In this document: piece by piece, positions 6,613 to 14,194 of the stretch
Layout: each line of letters starts with the position of its first letter
How positions within the stretch are numbered: position 1 is the stretch's first letter
From: an uncultured Succinivibrio sp.
Lineage (GTDB): Bacteria > Pseudomonadota > Gammaproteobacteria > Enterobacterales > Succinivibrionaceae
Direction of reading: 5' to 3'
NCBI GenBank assembly: GCA_900767695.1
Contig: CAAGAC010000127.1
Coordinates: forward strand, 1 to 16,395
Length of the DNA stretch: 16,395 nt
The notes under the pieces: generated by a model
What the model was told of the DNA's origin: nothing
What the model saw: only the letters and a program-made list of their open reading frames with translations
Database searches by the model: none
Program-made: the position numbers and the translations under genes

Positions 6613-7330
6613 GCGCCCGAGGCTGCTCGAGGGCTATGACAAGCTCGACGGCATCCTTGAGAACAAGCGCGCCGCGGTGCTGGGAGCCGGAGGGCTGGGC
6701 GGGCTTTGCGCCTACCTGCTCGCAGGAGCCGGCTTGAAGCACCTGACGGTCGCGGACGACGACACGGTGGAGGACTCGAACCTCCACCGCCAGGTGATGT
6801 TCAGCGCCGAGGACATCGGCAAGTGCAAGGCCGAGTGCTTAAGGCGCGAGATTGAAAAGCTCGATCCGTCCGTGGAGGTCCGCGCCTTCACCGACAGGGT
6901 GACGAAGGAGAATTTCGCCGATTTTGCCGAAGGCGCCGATCTCGTACTGGACCTCACCGACAACGTGGCGACGAGGCTTCTTGCAAGCTCGATGTGCCTT
7001 GCGCTCAGGAAGGACTTCGTGCACGCCTCGGTCGCGGCCGGGACCGGGATGTTCTGCGCCTTCCGATTCTCGGACAGGAAGTTTGTCGAGGAGCACGGCT
7101 GCTACTCGTGCATGGCAGGGGCGCAGGCGAAGCCCGCCTTCCGCGGGATCACCGGCCCCTACGCCGAGACCATCTCGGCGGAGGCCGCGCAGCTTGCCAT
7201 GGAGTGCTTCATGGGCAGCGCCAGATGGGGCACGCTCTTCGTGCACGACATGGAGCGCAGGGTGATCAGGAGCTTCACGCTGAAGCGCGATCCCGGGTGC
7301 AGGGAGTGCCTCAGGTACCTCAATGGCTGA
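6602..7330 (+). CDS. thiF: ThiS adenylyltransferase ThiF, lacking the conserved sulfur-transfer cysteine
   Basis: An E1-like enzyme (242 residues) that uses ATP to adenylate the C-terminal glycine of ThiS before sulfur transfer. Visible: nucleotide-binding GAGGLG (28-33), DDDTVEDSNLHRQ, DLTDN, and the structural zinc cysteines C167/C170 (CYSC) and C233/C236 (CREC). In E. coli ThiF a cysteine (C184, in NCRTAG) lies between the zinc pairs and forms an acyl-disulfide with ThiS. Here the matching stretch is KPAFRGITGP with no cysteine, so this residue is absent. The protein may only activate ThiS, as MoeB does for MoaD. It could be mistaken for MoeB/HesA, but its place between thiDE and thiS decides. 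Start at 6602 overlaps thiDE and is preceded by GAGGAG. Confidence 0.93.
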   Translation: MRYERPRLLEGYDKLDGILENKRAAVLGAGGLGGLCAYLLAGAGLKHLTVADDDTVEDSNLHRQVMFSAEDIGKCKAECLRREIEKLDPSVEVRAFTDRVTKENFADFAEGADLVLDLTDNVATRLLASSMCLALRKDFVHASVAAGTGMFCAFRFSDRKFVEEHGCYSCMAGAQAKPAFRGITGPYAETISAEAAQLAMECFMGSARWGTLFVHDMERRVIRSFTLKRDPGCRECLRYLNG

Positions 7331-7346
7331 TTTTAAGGAAGTTTTC

Positions 7347-7547
7347 ATGAAGATAGTGTTCAACGGAAAGGAGCGGCAGGCGCGTGAGGGGCAGACGCTC
7401 CTCGAGCTTTGCGACGAGCTTGGAATAAAGGCCGAGGGCGCGGCCGCCGCATGCAGCGGGGAGATCGTGCCCAAGGGATCGTGGAAGGATTTCGTGCTGA
7501 AGGACGGGATGGAAATCGACGTCTTCAGCCTGGTTGCAGGAGGCTGA
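7347..7547 (+). CDS. thiS: Sulfur carrier protein ThiS
   Basis: A small ubiquitin-fold protein (66 residues) carrying sulfur as a C-terminal thiocarboxylate for thiazole formation by ThiG. It ends in the required Gly-Gly (SLVAGG) and shows the family pattern: MKIVFNGKE beta strand, GQTLLELCDELG, GEIVPKGSW and KDGMEIDVFSLV. The ATG at 7347 gives the usual family length and has AAGGA about 8 bases upstream. An in-frame ATG at 7323, which overlaps the thiF stop, would add eight residues and is less likely, though it could allow coupling. It lies 16 bases after thiF and 6 bases before thiG, so the three genes are surely co-expressed. Confidence 0.95.
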   Translation: MKIVFNGKERQAREGQTLLELCDELGIKAEGAAAACSGEIVPKGSWKDFVLKDGMEIDVFSLVAGG

Positions 7548-7553
7548 CCAAAA

Positions 7554-8333
7554 ATGGAGAAACTGAAGCTTGGCGGGAAGGAATTTGATAACCGCCTGAT
7601 CATCGGAACCGGCAAGTACTCGTCGGGCGCGCAGCTTGCGGCGGCGTGCAGGGCCTCGGGGGCGCAGATAGCGACCATGGCGGTCAAGCGCGTCGACGCC
7701 GAGCGCCACAGCGACGAGATCGTAAAGCCCCTGAAGGAGCTTGGCGTGACCTTCATGCCCAACACCTCGGGCGCCAAGAACGCAAGGGAGGCCGTTTTCG
7801 CCGCACATCTTGCGCGCGAGGCCCTGGGCACCGACTGGATCAAGGTCGAGATCCACCCCGACGTGCGCTACCTGCTGCCCGATCCGGTCGAGACCCTCGC
7901 AGCCTGCGAGACTCTGGTCAAGGACGGCTTCAAGGTCTTCCCGTACATCCAGGCCGATCCGGTGCTCGCGCGCAGGCTCGAGGAGATCGGCTGCGCCGCG
8001 GTGATGCCGCTGGGCGCGCCCATCGGGAGCGCGCGCGGGCTTGAGACCATCGCGATGCTCAGGATCATCATCGCCCACGCCGGCGTGCCGGTGGTGGTCG
8101 ACGCGGGCATCGGCTCGCCGTCGGACGCCTGCCAGGCCCTCGAGCTTGGCGCCGACGCCGTGATGGTCAACACCGCGATCGCCGCCTCAGGCGATCCGGT
8201 GAGGATGGCCGGGGCATTCAAGCTGGCCCAGCAGGCAGGCCGCGAGGCCTTCGAGGCCGGGCTTGCCGGGCGCAACGAGACCGCGCGCCCGACCTCGCCG
8301 ATGGAGGCGTTCCTCAAGGAGGCGATGAAATGA
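7554..8333 (+). CDS. thiG: Thiazole synthase ThiG
   Basis: A cytoplasmic TIM-barrel enzyme (259 residues) that forms thiazole phosphate carboxylate from 1-deoxyxylulose 5-phosphate, dehydroglycine and ThiS thiocarboxylate. The Schiff-base lysine is K97 in DWIKVEI. Further family blocks: RLIIGTGKYSS at the N-terminus, TFMPNTSGAKNA, HPDVRYLLPD, MPLGAPIGSARGL, VVVDAGIGSPSDA and ADAVMVNTAIAASGDP. Length is typical. The ribosome-binding site AGGAGG (7539-7544) overlaps the last codons of thiS. The stop overlaps the thiH start (ATGA at 8330-8333), consistent with the known ThiG-ThiH partnership. Confidence 0.97.
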   Translation: MEKLKLGGKEFDNRLIIGTGKYSSGAQLAAACRASGAQIATMAVKRVDAERHSDEIVKPLKELGVTFMPNTSGAKNAREAVFAAHLAREALGTDWIKVEIHPDVRYLLPDPVETLAACETLVKDGFKVFPYIQADPVLARRLEEIGCAAVMPLGAPIGSARGLETIAMLRIIIAHAGVPVVVDAGIGSPSDACQALELGADAVMVNTAIAASGDPVRMAGAFKLAQQAGREAFEAGLAGRNETARPTSPMEAFLKEAMK

Positions 8334-9463
8334 GCTTCTTTGACGAGATCTCGAAGTTAGACGTGGACAAGTTCCGCGATCTGGTCGACAGCCGCACCGA
8401 CGCGGACGTCGAGCGCGCGCTGTCCAAGGACGGGCCGAAAACGGTTGAGGACTTCGCTGCGCTGATCTCGGAGAACGCCAGGCGCCACTACCTCGATGTG
8501 ATGGCCAGGATGTCCGAGCAGATCACCCGCCGCCGCTTCGGCCACTGCGTGAACATGTACCTGCCCCTGTATCTTACGAACCTCTGCTCGAACAAGTGCG
8601 CCTACTGCGGCTTCTCGGTGCTCAACAAGTTCCCGCGCGTCGTGCTGACGATGGAGGAGATCAGGGAGGAGTGCGAGGCCATCGTCAGGATGGGCTACCA
8701 GAACATCCTGCTCGTCTCGGGCGAGAACGAGCGCCGCGGCGGCATGGACTACTTCCGCAAGGTCCTGCCTCTGGTGAAGCAGTACGCGGCCTACCTCCAG
8801 ATGGAGGTTCAGCCGCTCTCCGAGGAGGACTACGCCGAGCTCAAGGCCCTGGGCCTTGACGCGGTCTCGGTCTACCAGGAGACCTACCATCCAGGGCGCT
8901 ACAAGGAAGTGCACCTGGGCGGGAAGAAGGCCGACATGCGCTGGCGCATGGAGACCCCCGACCGCCTCGGCCGCGCCGGCATCGACAAGGTCGGCGTGGG
9001 GGCGCTTCTGGGCCTCTACGACTGGCGCGTCGACCTGTGCTGCGTCGCGCTGCACCTCCTCTACATGCGCGAGCACTACTGGAAGACCCAGCTCTCGGTG
9101 TCCTTCCCGAGGCTGCGCCCGGCCGCAGGCGGCTTCCAGCCGACGCTGCCGCTGTCCGACGCGAAGATGGTGCAGGTCATCTGCGCCTTCAGGATCTTCG
9201 ACAACGAGCTTGATCTCGCCATCTCCACCCGCGAGAGCGCAGAGTTCCGCGATCTCATCATCCCACTGGGGATCACCGCGGTCTCGGCCGGCTCCTCGAC
9301 CGAGCCTGGCGGGTACGCGCACAAGGGCAAGTACCTGGAGCAGTGGACCGTCAACGACTCGCGCAGCGTGGACGAGGTGGTAGGCGCGCTCGAGCGCAGC
9401 GGCTTCGACGCCGTGTTCCACAACGCCTCGACCACCTACTTCAAGGAGTCGGGCGCAATCTGA
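8330..9463 (+). CDS. thiH: Radical-SAM 2-iminoacetate synthase (tyrosine lyase) ThiH
   Basis: The enzyme splits tyrosine with S-adenosylmethionine, giving p-cresol and dehydroglycine, the glycine-derived part of the thiazole. Its Fe-S motif CSNKCAYC (C86, C90, C93; CxxxCxxC) follows the block HCVNMYLPLYLTNL. Later blocks typical of ThiH are LLVSGE, MEVQPLSEEDY, VSVYQETYHPGRY, RMETPDRLGRAGIDKVGVGALLGLYDWR and SFPRLRP. It has 377 residues, like E. coli ThiH. Use of ThiH and not the flavin oxidase ThiO fits low-oxygen life, although aerobic enterobacteria also have it. Last gene of the operon; start overlaps the thiG stop by four bases. Confidence 0.97.
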   Translation: MSFFDEISKLDVDKFRDLVDSRTDADVERALSKDGPKTVEDFAALISENARRHYLDVMARMSEQITRRRFGHCVNMYLPLYLTNLCSNKCAYCGFSVLNKFPRVVLTMEEIREECEAIVRMGYQNILLVSGENERRGGMDYFRKVLPLVKQYAAYLQMEVQPLSEEDYAELKALGLDAVSVYQETYHPGRYKEVHLGGKKADMRWRMETPDRLGRAGIDKVGVGALLGLYDWRVDLCCVALHLLYMREHYWKTQLSVSFPRLRPAAGGFQPTLPLSDAKMVQVICAFRIFDNELDLAISTRESAEFRDLIIPLGITAVSAGSSTEPGGYAHKGKYLEQWTVNDSRSVDEVVGALERSGFDAVFHNASTTYFKESGAI

Positions 9464-9487
9464 CTTCACCCTGGCCTGAGGCTGAAA

Positions 9488-9513
9488 AAGGGGGCGCCCT
9501 CTGGCGCCCCCTT
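9488..9513. terminator. Terminator hairpin after thiH, shared with the convergent gene
   Basis: A perfect 11-bp stem (9488-9498 with 9503-9513, AAGGGGGCGCC) closes a CTCT loop. On the minus strand the stem is followed by a TTTTTC run, so it is a good intrinsic terminator for the alpha-2-macroglobulin gene that ends at 9550. On the plus strand only CCTT follows, so it may be weaker for the thi operon. Confidence 0.8.
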
Positions 9514-9518
9514 GCGCT

Positions 9519-9535
9519 GCGCGGCGGCGCCGCGC
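9519..9535 (+). terminator. Second hairpin after the thi operon
   Basis: GCGCGGC (9519-9525) pairs with GCCGCGC (9529-9535) around a three-base loop and is followed by the T-rich stretch AATCTTTCATTTCC. This arrangement favours rightward termination and may complete the termination of the thi operon. The T stretch is broken, so efficiency is uncertain. Confidence 0.5.
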
Positions 9536-9549
9536 AATCTTTCATTTCC

Positions 9550-12500
9550 TCAATCCACGGTGAGCGTCCCCGAGTCGGCCCAGTAGACCGGCTTGAGCAC
9601 CCCGTGCTGCTCCGCGACCTCCACGGCCGGCATGGTGAACCGGCCGCGGATCCTAGGGCGCATCAGGATCGCTATCCTCGAGTTCACGCCGCTGCGGCAG
9701 CTTGCCAGCAGCGTCACCTCGCGCTCGGAGGCGCTGGCGCCCACCACCAGGCTCAGCGGACCCAGCTTCATGTAGTGCGGATCAAGCCCCTTGAGCACGC
9801 GCTCGAACTTCATGCCCGGCACCAACGGGATGGTGATCTTGTACATCGAGGAGCTCAGCTTCTTGCTGCGCACGTCGATCGCGAGCACGAAGTCCTCGTT
9901 GAGCCTCACGCTGTTGCGCGGCATCGCCAGCAGGCTGTCGCGGTTGTGCACAGAGACGCTGGCCCTGAGATCGCTGTTCTCGGGCGAGAGCGCCTGATCC
10001 AGATCGTAGCCGTAGGCCGCGGCCGTGCAGTAGAGCGGGCCCTGGGTGCGGTTCTGAAGCGTCACCTTGCTCCAGTTGTCGGGGAAGGCCGACTCGGTGG
10101 CCCTGCCTTCCTGGAACCTCGAGAGCGTGAGCAGGATCGCGTCCACCGCGGCGCGCGAGCTTGAGAAGAAGCCGTCGTTGCGGAAGAGCGAGAGCGCTTG
10201 GTCCATGAAGCTGTTGAGACCGGTGGTGGCAACGGCATAGAGCACGAAGGCCGCGTTCATCTGCGGGGTGGACGAGGGGAACGAGGCGCAGTCCATGAGC
10301 TCGTAGAGCCTTGGGAAGGCGCGGCTGTCGTTCTCGTTCCCGAAGAGATCCATGAGCGAGAGGATGCGGCGCACCCTGGTGATGGCAAGCGAGATGGCAA
10401 GCGAGGCGTTGTCGTCGTCGCCCGCCTCGTGGCAGACGCAGGCAAGCAGGCTGATGGCCGCGGGCGAGGTCATGTCGGGCGCGTTCAGAAGCTCGATGGC
10501 GCGCGCCGTGGCCGCCTCGGGGGGCAGGGGATGGCCCGCGATGGTCCTGGCGTAGAGCAGCAGCGCCTGCAGCGCCGAGTCTCTCTCGGCGACCTCGATG
10601 TGCTCGCAGCGCCGGTCAAGCTCGTCCAGGATCCCCGATCCGACGGAGTAGCTCTGCATCGCGGCGCGGTGCATCAGCATCGAGGCGGCGATGGTTTGGA
10701 AGGAGGCGTACCTTGGGGTGATCCCTCCCTCGCGCAAGGTGCCGTCGGGCCTGACCATGGCCGCGATGCCGTCGATGCGCGACTGGATCTGCGCCGAGGT
10801 CTCGTTGCCCGGCATGAAGCGGTTGGCGTTCACGAGGCCGAGCGCGGCCACCAGGTTGTCCGAGAGCGCCGCGAAGCTGCGCGAGAGCAGCGCGCTGGTG
10901 AGCACGGTGCGGTTAGCGTAGGGCATCGGCCCGCAGCTTATCGATCCGCGCGATATGGGCGAGAAGTTCAGGTCGGAGGAGTAGGCGCGCCTCTCGCCCA
11001 TGGTCAGCGGGACGAGCTCGGTGTAGACCATCGGCGTCCATGGGTTGATTACGTCGAAGTCGCGGCGGATCTCGCGGCTGAAGCCGCCCGACTCGACGCG
11101 CACCCTCATCGAGGCGCGGCCGGTGGCGCGCGTGGTCACCGGCACCAGGAAGCTCGCGCTGTCGCCGCCGATGATGGGGATGCTGCGCTCGGCATGACAC
11201 GAGGCGGCGCCGGAGCAGCTTGCGGTGATCCGGAAGTCGGCGGTCTGGCGGGTGTTGAGGACGGTGATCTCGGGCGCGGCGACGTCGCCTGCGTTGAGGA
11301 AGTCGATGGGATCGGCGTGGACGCGCGCCGGGAAGGTGATGCTGAGGGTCTTCTCGGACCTGCCGCTGTAGAACTCGTTCCAGCACAGCACGCTGACGTC
11401 GAGGCGCTGATCGTCGGTTCCAAGCGGGATCTCGACCGACTCGTCGCCTCCGCGCGGCGAGTGGATGAGCCCCGAGTAGGCGGTCCTGGCGCGCTCGCGG
11501 TCGAGCATGCCGCCTGAGAAGGTGTCGAGCATCGTGTTGTTGCGGAACTTGTAGGGGGTCGATACCGCAGTCACCATGTAGGTGCACTCCACTCCTGGAA
11601 CCTTGGGATGCATCCTGAGCACCATGGTGTCGCCGCCCAAGCTGTGGTGGCGCTCGCCCGGCTCTATGACGGGGGCGTAATTCGCCTCGGCGTCGGGAGG
11701 CTCGGCAAGCGCCGCGCCGCGCCCGGTGTACATGAGGTCGCGGTTTGCCTTGAAGAACGTGCTGATCTCGATGCGCATGGGCGCGCCGGCGCGGCTTTCA
11801 GCCTTGAAGGAGACGGTGTTGCTGCCCCTGAGCACGGTGAAGTCCTTGGTCTTTCTCCCAAACGGGGTGTCGACCGAGAGCTCGCCGCGCCCCTCCCATG
11901 GTGATGAGAACTGCGCGGTCCAGTCGCTGCCGCCGGCGTTCCATGCCTTCACGCTTAGGATCTGCTCGCCTGGCTTCGAGGCGGTGTAGCCGTTGACGAA
12001 GGTCGTGGAGGTGCGCATGCCCGAGGCGGTGGCAAGCTCCAGCAGGTGCAGCCCGCTTCCGGTGGGGAGCTGGATCTCGCCCGATGAGTCGCGCGAGGCG
12101 TTGAAGTCGGCCTGGCCCGAGCTGAGCTTGAGCGGGACGTGCTCGAACTCGTAGCGCCAGCCCGAGGGGCGGTGCACGTACACGGGCATGGGCACGAGCT
12201 TGGAGATCTTGTAGTAGATGCGGCCTGAGACAGGCTTTCCTGCCGGCGAGAAGAGCTTGGCCTGTGCGATGCTCCTGCCTTCGGCGGCGATGATCCTCAC
12301 GCCGCAGATGTTGTCGCTGGGCGCTATGTGCAGCATCTCGCGGACTGTAGCGGCCTGGTCGCCCTGGCCAGTGAACCGCGCCTCCACCACGGCCTTCCTC
12401 GGATAGGAGTACCAGGGTACGCTGAGCTGGAAGGCGGCGACGCCCTCGTCGCCCGTGGTGGCGGAGCCAAGATCATAGGAGGCGTTCCAGATCTTCTCGT

Positions 12501-14097
12501 GCGGATCGGGGCCTGCCTTGAACTCCGAGTAGGCTCCGTCGAAGGGATGGCGGTCGTTGGTGTAGGTGACCTTGGCGCTGGCGGCTATGCCGTAGGCCGG
12601 ATAGTTGCCGTGGTAGAGGGTGCGGAAGGAGATGTTCTCCGTCGATCCCGGGAATAGCCGCCGCGCCATGCCGTCGTACTGCGCCGAAAGGCCCTCCAGG
12701 TCCTGGCTTGAGACCTCGATCCTGCGCTCGTCGGCGGTGTCGCTGGCAGGAGTCCTGAGCCTGAGCGTCCAGGTGCCGCCTGGGTTGAGCGCGGGGATCC
12801 TCACCGAGGCGGTGTAGGCGCCGTAGCCTGAGTTTGAAAGCGTCATGCTCTTGAACGCCGATCCGCTTGGCGAGAGCACGTCGAGGATCAGATCGCCCGA
12901 TGATGCCGGCCGGCCCTTCTCGTCGCGCGAGAGCGCGGCGTAGGCGATGGTGTCGCCGGGCATGCACGACGCGCGGTCGGTGTAGGCGTCTATCCAGAGC
13001 CCGGCGTCGTTCGGGTCGTTCGCCGACGGCGGCTCGGGATCGGGCAGCGGGATGTCTATCCCCGCGTTGGATGCGGTGACGCGCAGCAGCGCCCCCTCGA
13101 GCCTGTCCCCAAAGCGCGAGAGGTGGTGGATGGAGGTCCTTCCGCTCTTGTTGAATGCCGAGGCGTCAAGCTGCACTCCGCGGCGGTCGAGGAGCGCCAC
13201 CTCAGCTCCTTCTGGCGCCGAGCCGTCGGTGTCAAGCGCCGAGCTCACGTAGACCGCGTCGCCGATGCGGCTTGCCAGCGCCGAGAGCGGCGAGTTCTTG
13301 AAGAGGTTGGCGCCCCACATCGAGGACTTGAAGCCGCGCACGGCGCGGCCGATGGCGTCGTCGGCGCTCACGAGCGGATCGGTTAGCAGCGCAAGGTAGG
13401 AGCAGCCCTCGCGGAGCACGGCCGGGACCGTGAGGACGGTGCTGGTGCGCTCGTTGCGCTCGGGCGGCAGGGATATTACGCGCTCTGCCAGCAGCCTGTA
13501 TCCCCTCGAGAGGATCCTCGACGCCTTTTCCGTGCCCACCGCGGGCCCCGAGTCGTCCTGCATGGCGATCCCGACGAGGCTCTCCCGCGGCACCTCGGCC
13601 ACTGAGACGCGCACGCTCCTGAGGTTCACGGCCGAGACGGTGACGGAGATGGTGCCGTCCTTCCTCGAGGCAAGCACCGGGTAGGCCGCGACGCGCGGCA
13701 TCATCGAGGCCGAGGTGAAGCTGATGGAGCGGTCCTGCTTGAGCGTGCGGCCCCCGGTTCCGGTCATTCCCTGCCTGAACGTCACCTTGTAGTCGGTTCC
13801 GAACATCAGGTAGTTGAGGCACACTTCGTTGCCGCGCACCTTGAGCATGGGGTAGTCGGAGCGCTCTATGGCGGGGCCGGCAACCGAGATCATCGAGTTG
13901 AGGTCAAGCGGGGTGAGGGTCGAGAGATCGTCGTTGAAGGCAAAGCAGGCGCGCGGAAAGCCGTTGGAGGCGATGTCCTCGCGCATCCCCTCGTCCTCAA
14001 GCGCCGAGTCGGAGGCGGACGCGCAGCAGGGCAGCAGCGCGGCCGCCATGGCGGCCGCGGCGCACAAACTCAGGTAAAGCCGCTTAAATACAGTCAT
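9550..14097 (-). CDS. Periplasmic alpha-2-macroglobulin family protein, apparently without thioester
   Basis: A 1515-residue exported protein, similar in length to E. coli YfaS (about 1534). The family traps or binds proteases in the periplasm. The signal peptide (about 1-28, KRLYLSLCAAAAMAAALL) ends near CCASA; neither cysteine has a proper lipobox (proline before the first), so signal peptidase I and a soluble periplasmic form are likely. The N-terminal domain (about 48-160, ACFAFNDDLSTLTPLDL, VCLNYLMFGTDYKVTFRQG) matches the bacterial MG1 region. An MG repeat at about 365-450 shows PGDTIAYAALSRDEKGRP. The helical thioester domain begins near 1050 and contains MVRPDGTL. Where relatives have YPYGCxEQ, residues 1058-1065 read MPYANRTV, and no CxEQ occurs elsewhere, so covalent trapping is unlikely. 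Start has no clear Shine-Dalgarno. No pbpC or yfa-type partner genes are visible nearby. Confidence 0.88.
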   Translation of the reverse strand: MTVFKRLYLSLCAAAAMAAALLPCCASASDSALEDEGMREDIASNGFPRACFAFNDDLSTLTPLDLNSMISVAGPAIERSDYPMLKVRGNEVCLNYLMFGTDYKVTFRQGMTGTGGRTLKQDRSISFTSASMMPRVAAYPVLASRKDGTISVTVSAVNLRSVRVSVAEVPRESLVGIAMQDDSGPAVGTEKASRILSRGYRLLAERVISLPPERNERTSTVLTVPAVLREGCSYLALLTDPLVSADDAIGRAVRGFKSSMWGANLFKNSPLSALASRIGDAVYVSSALDTDGSAPEGAEVALLDRRGVQLDASAFNKSGRTSIHHLSRFGDRLEGALLRVTASNAGIDIPLPDPEPPSANDPNDAGLWIDAYTDRASCMPGDTIAYAALSRDEKGRPASSGDLILDVLSPSGSAFKSMTLSNSGYGAYTASVRIPALNPGGTWTLRLRTPASDTADERRIEVSSQDLEGLSAQYDGMARRLFPGSTENISFRTLYHGNYPAYGIAASAKVTYTNDRHPFDGAYSEFKAGPDPHEKIWNASYDLGSATTGDEGVAAFQLSVPWYSYPRKAVVEARFTGQGDQAATVREMLHIAPSDNICGVRIIAAEGRSIAQAKLFSPAGKPVSGRIYYKISKLVPMPVYVHRPSGWRYEFEHVPLKLSSGQADFNASRDSSGEIQLPTGSGLHLLELATASGMRTSTTFVNGYTASKPGEQILSVKAWNAGGSDWTAQFSSPWEGRGELSVDTPFGRKTKDFTVLRGSNTVSFKAESRAGAPMRIEISTFFKANRDLMYTGRGAALAEPPDAEANYAPVIEPGERHHSLGGDTMVLRMHPKVPGVECTYMVTAVSTPYKFRNNTMLDTFSGGMLDRERARTAYSGLIHSPRGGDESVEIPLGTDDQRLDVSVLCWNEFYSGRSEKTLSITFPARVHADPIDFLNAGDVAAPEITVLNTRQTADFRITASCSGAASCHAERSIPIIGGDSASFLVPVTTRATGRASMRVRVESGGFSREIRRDFDVINPWTPMVYTELVPLTMGERRAYSSDLNFSPISRGSISCGPMPYANRTVLTSALLSRSFAALSDNLVAALGLVNANRFMPGNETSAQIQSRIDGIAAMVRPDGTLREGGITPRYASFQTIAASMLMHRAAMQSYSVGSGILDELDRRCEHIEVAERDSALQALLLYARTIAGHPLPPEAATARAIELLNAPDMTSPAAISLLACVCHEAGDDDNASLAISLAITRVRRILSLMDLFGNENDSRAFPRLYELMDCASFPSSTPQMNAAFVLYAVATTGLNSFMDQALSLFRNDGFFSSSRAAVDAILLTLSRFQEGRATESAFPDNWSKVTLQNRTQGPLYCTAAAYGYDLDQALSPENSDLRASVSVHNRDSLLAMPRNSVRLNEDFVLAIDVRSKKLSSSMYKITIPLVPGMKFERVLKGLDPHYMKLGPLSLVVGASASEREVTLLASCRSGVNSRIAILMRPRIRGRFTMPAVEVAEQHGVLKPVYWADSGTLTVD

Positions 14098-14157
14098 GCG
14101 GAAATTTTAATTCGCATCAGGGAGCAAATTGTGGGATCGTGGCGAAGTTCCGCCAAA

Positions 14158-14176
14158 CCGCCGCAGCGCGCGGCGG
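14158..14176. terminator. Hairpin between the alpha-glucosidase and the macroglobulin gene
   Basis: CCGCCGC (14158-14164) pairs with GCGGCGG (14170-14176) around AGCGC. On the minus strand it lies 18 bases after the glucosidase stop and is followed by only TTT. It could be a weak terminator or allow read-through into the macroglobulin gene, since the gap between the two genes (14098-14194, 97 bases) shows no convincing separate promoter. Confidence 0.4.
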
Positions 14177-14194
14177 CTTCCATGGCTCGGCATC

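Noticed and set aside
7323..7346. Longer thiS start at 7323
   Set aside because: The eight extra residues precede the beta strand with which ThiS proteins normally begin; 7347 gives the usual 66 residues and has its own ribosome-binding site.
10198..11517. Open frame of 439 codons on the plus strand, opposite the alpha-2-macroglobulin gene
   Set aside because: Same codon-shadow composition, no signal or domain, and the opposite strand encodes a continuous known family.
14020..14040. Lipobox in the macroglobulin signal peptide (LLPCC)
   Set aside because: The residue before each cysteine is Pro or Cys, not Gly, Ala or Ser, so lipidation is unlikely.
14104..14109. TAAAAT on the minus strand as a -10 box for the macroglobulin gene
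   Set aside because: It ends only six bases before the ATG, which would make the message leaderless, and no -35 box lies at proper spacing.
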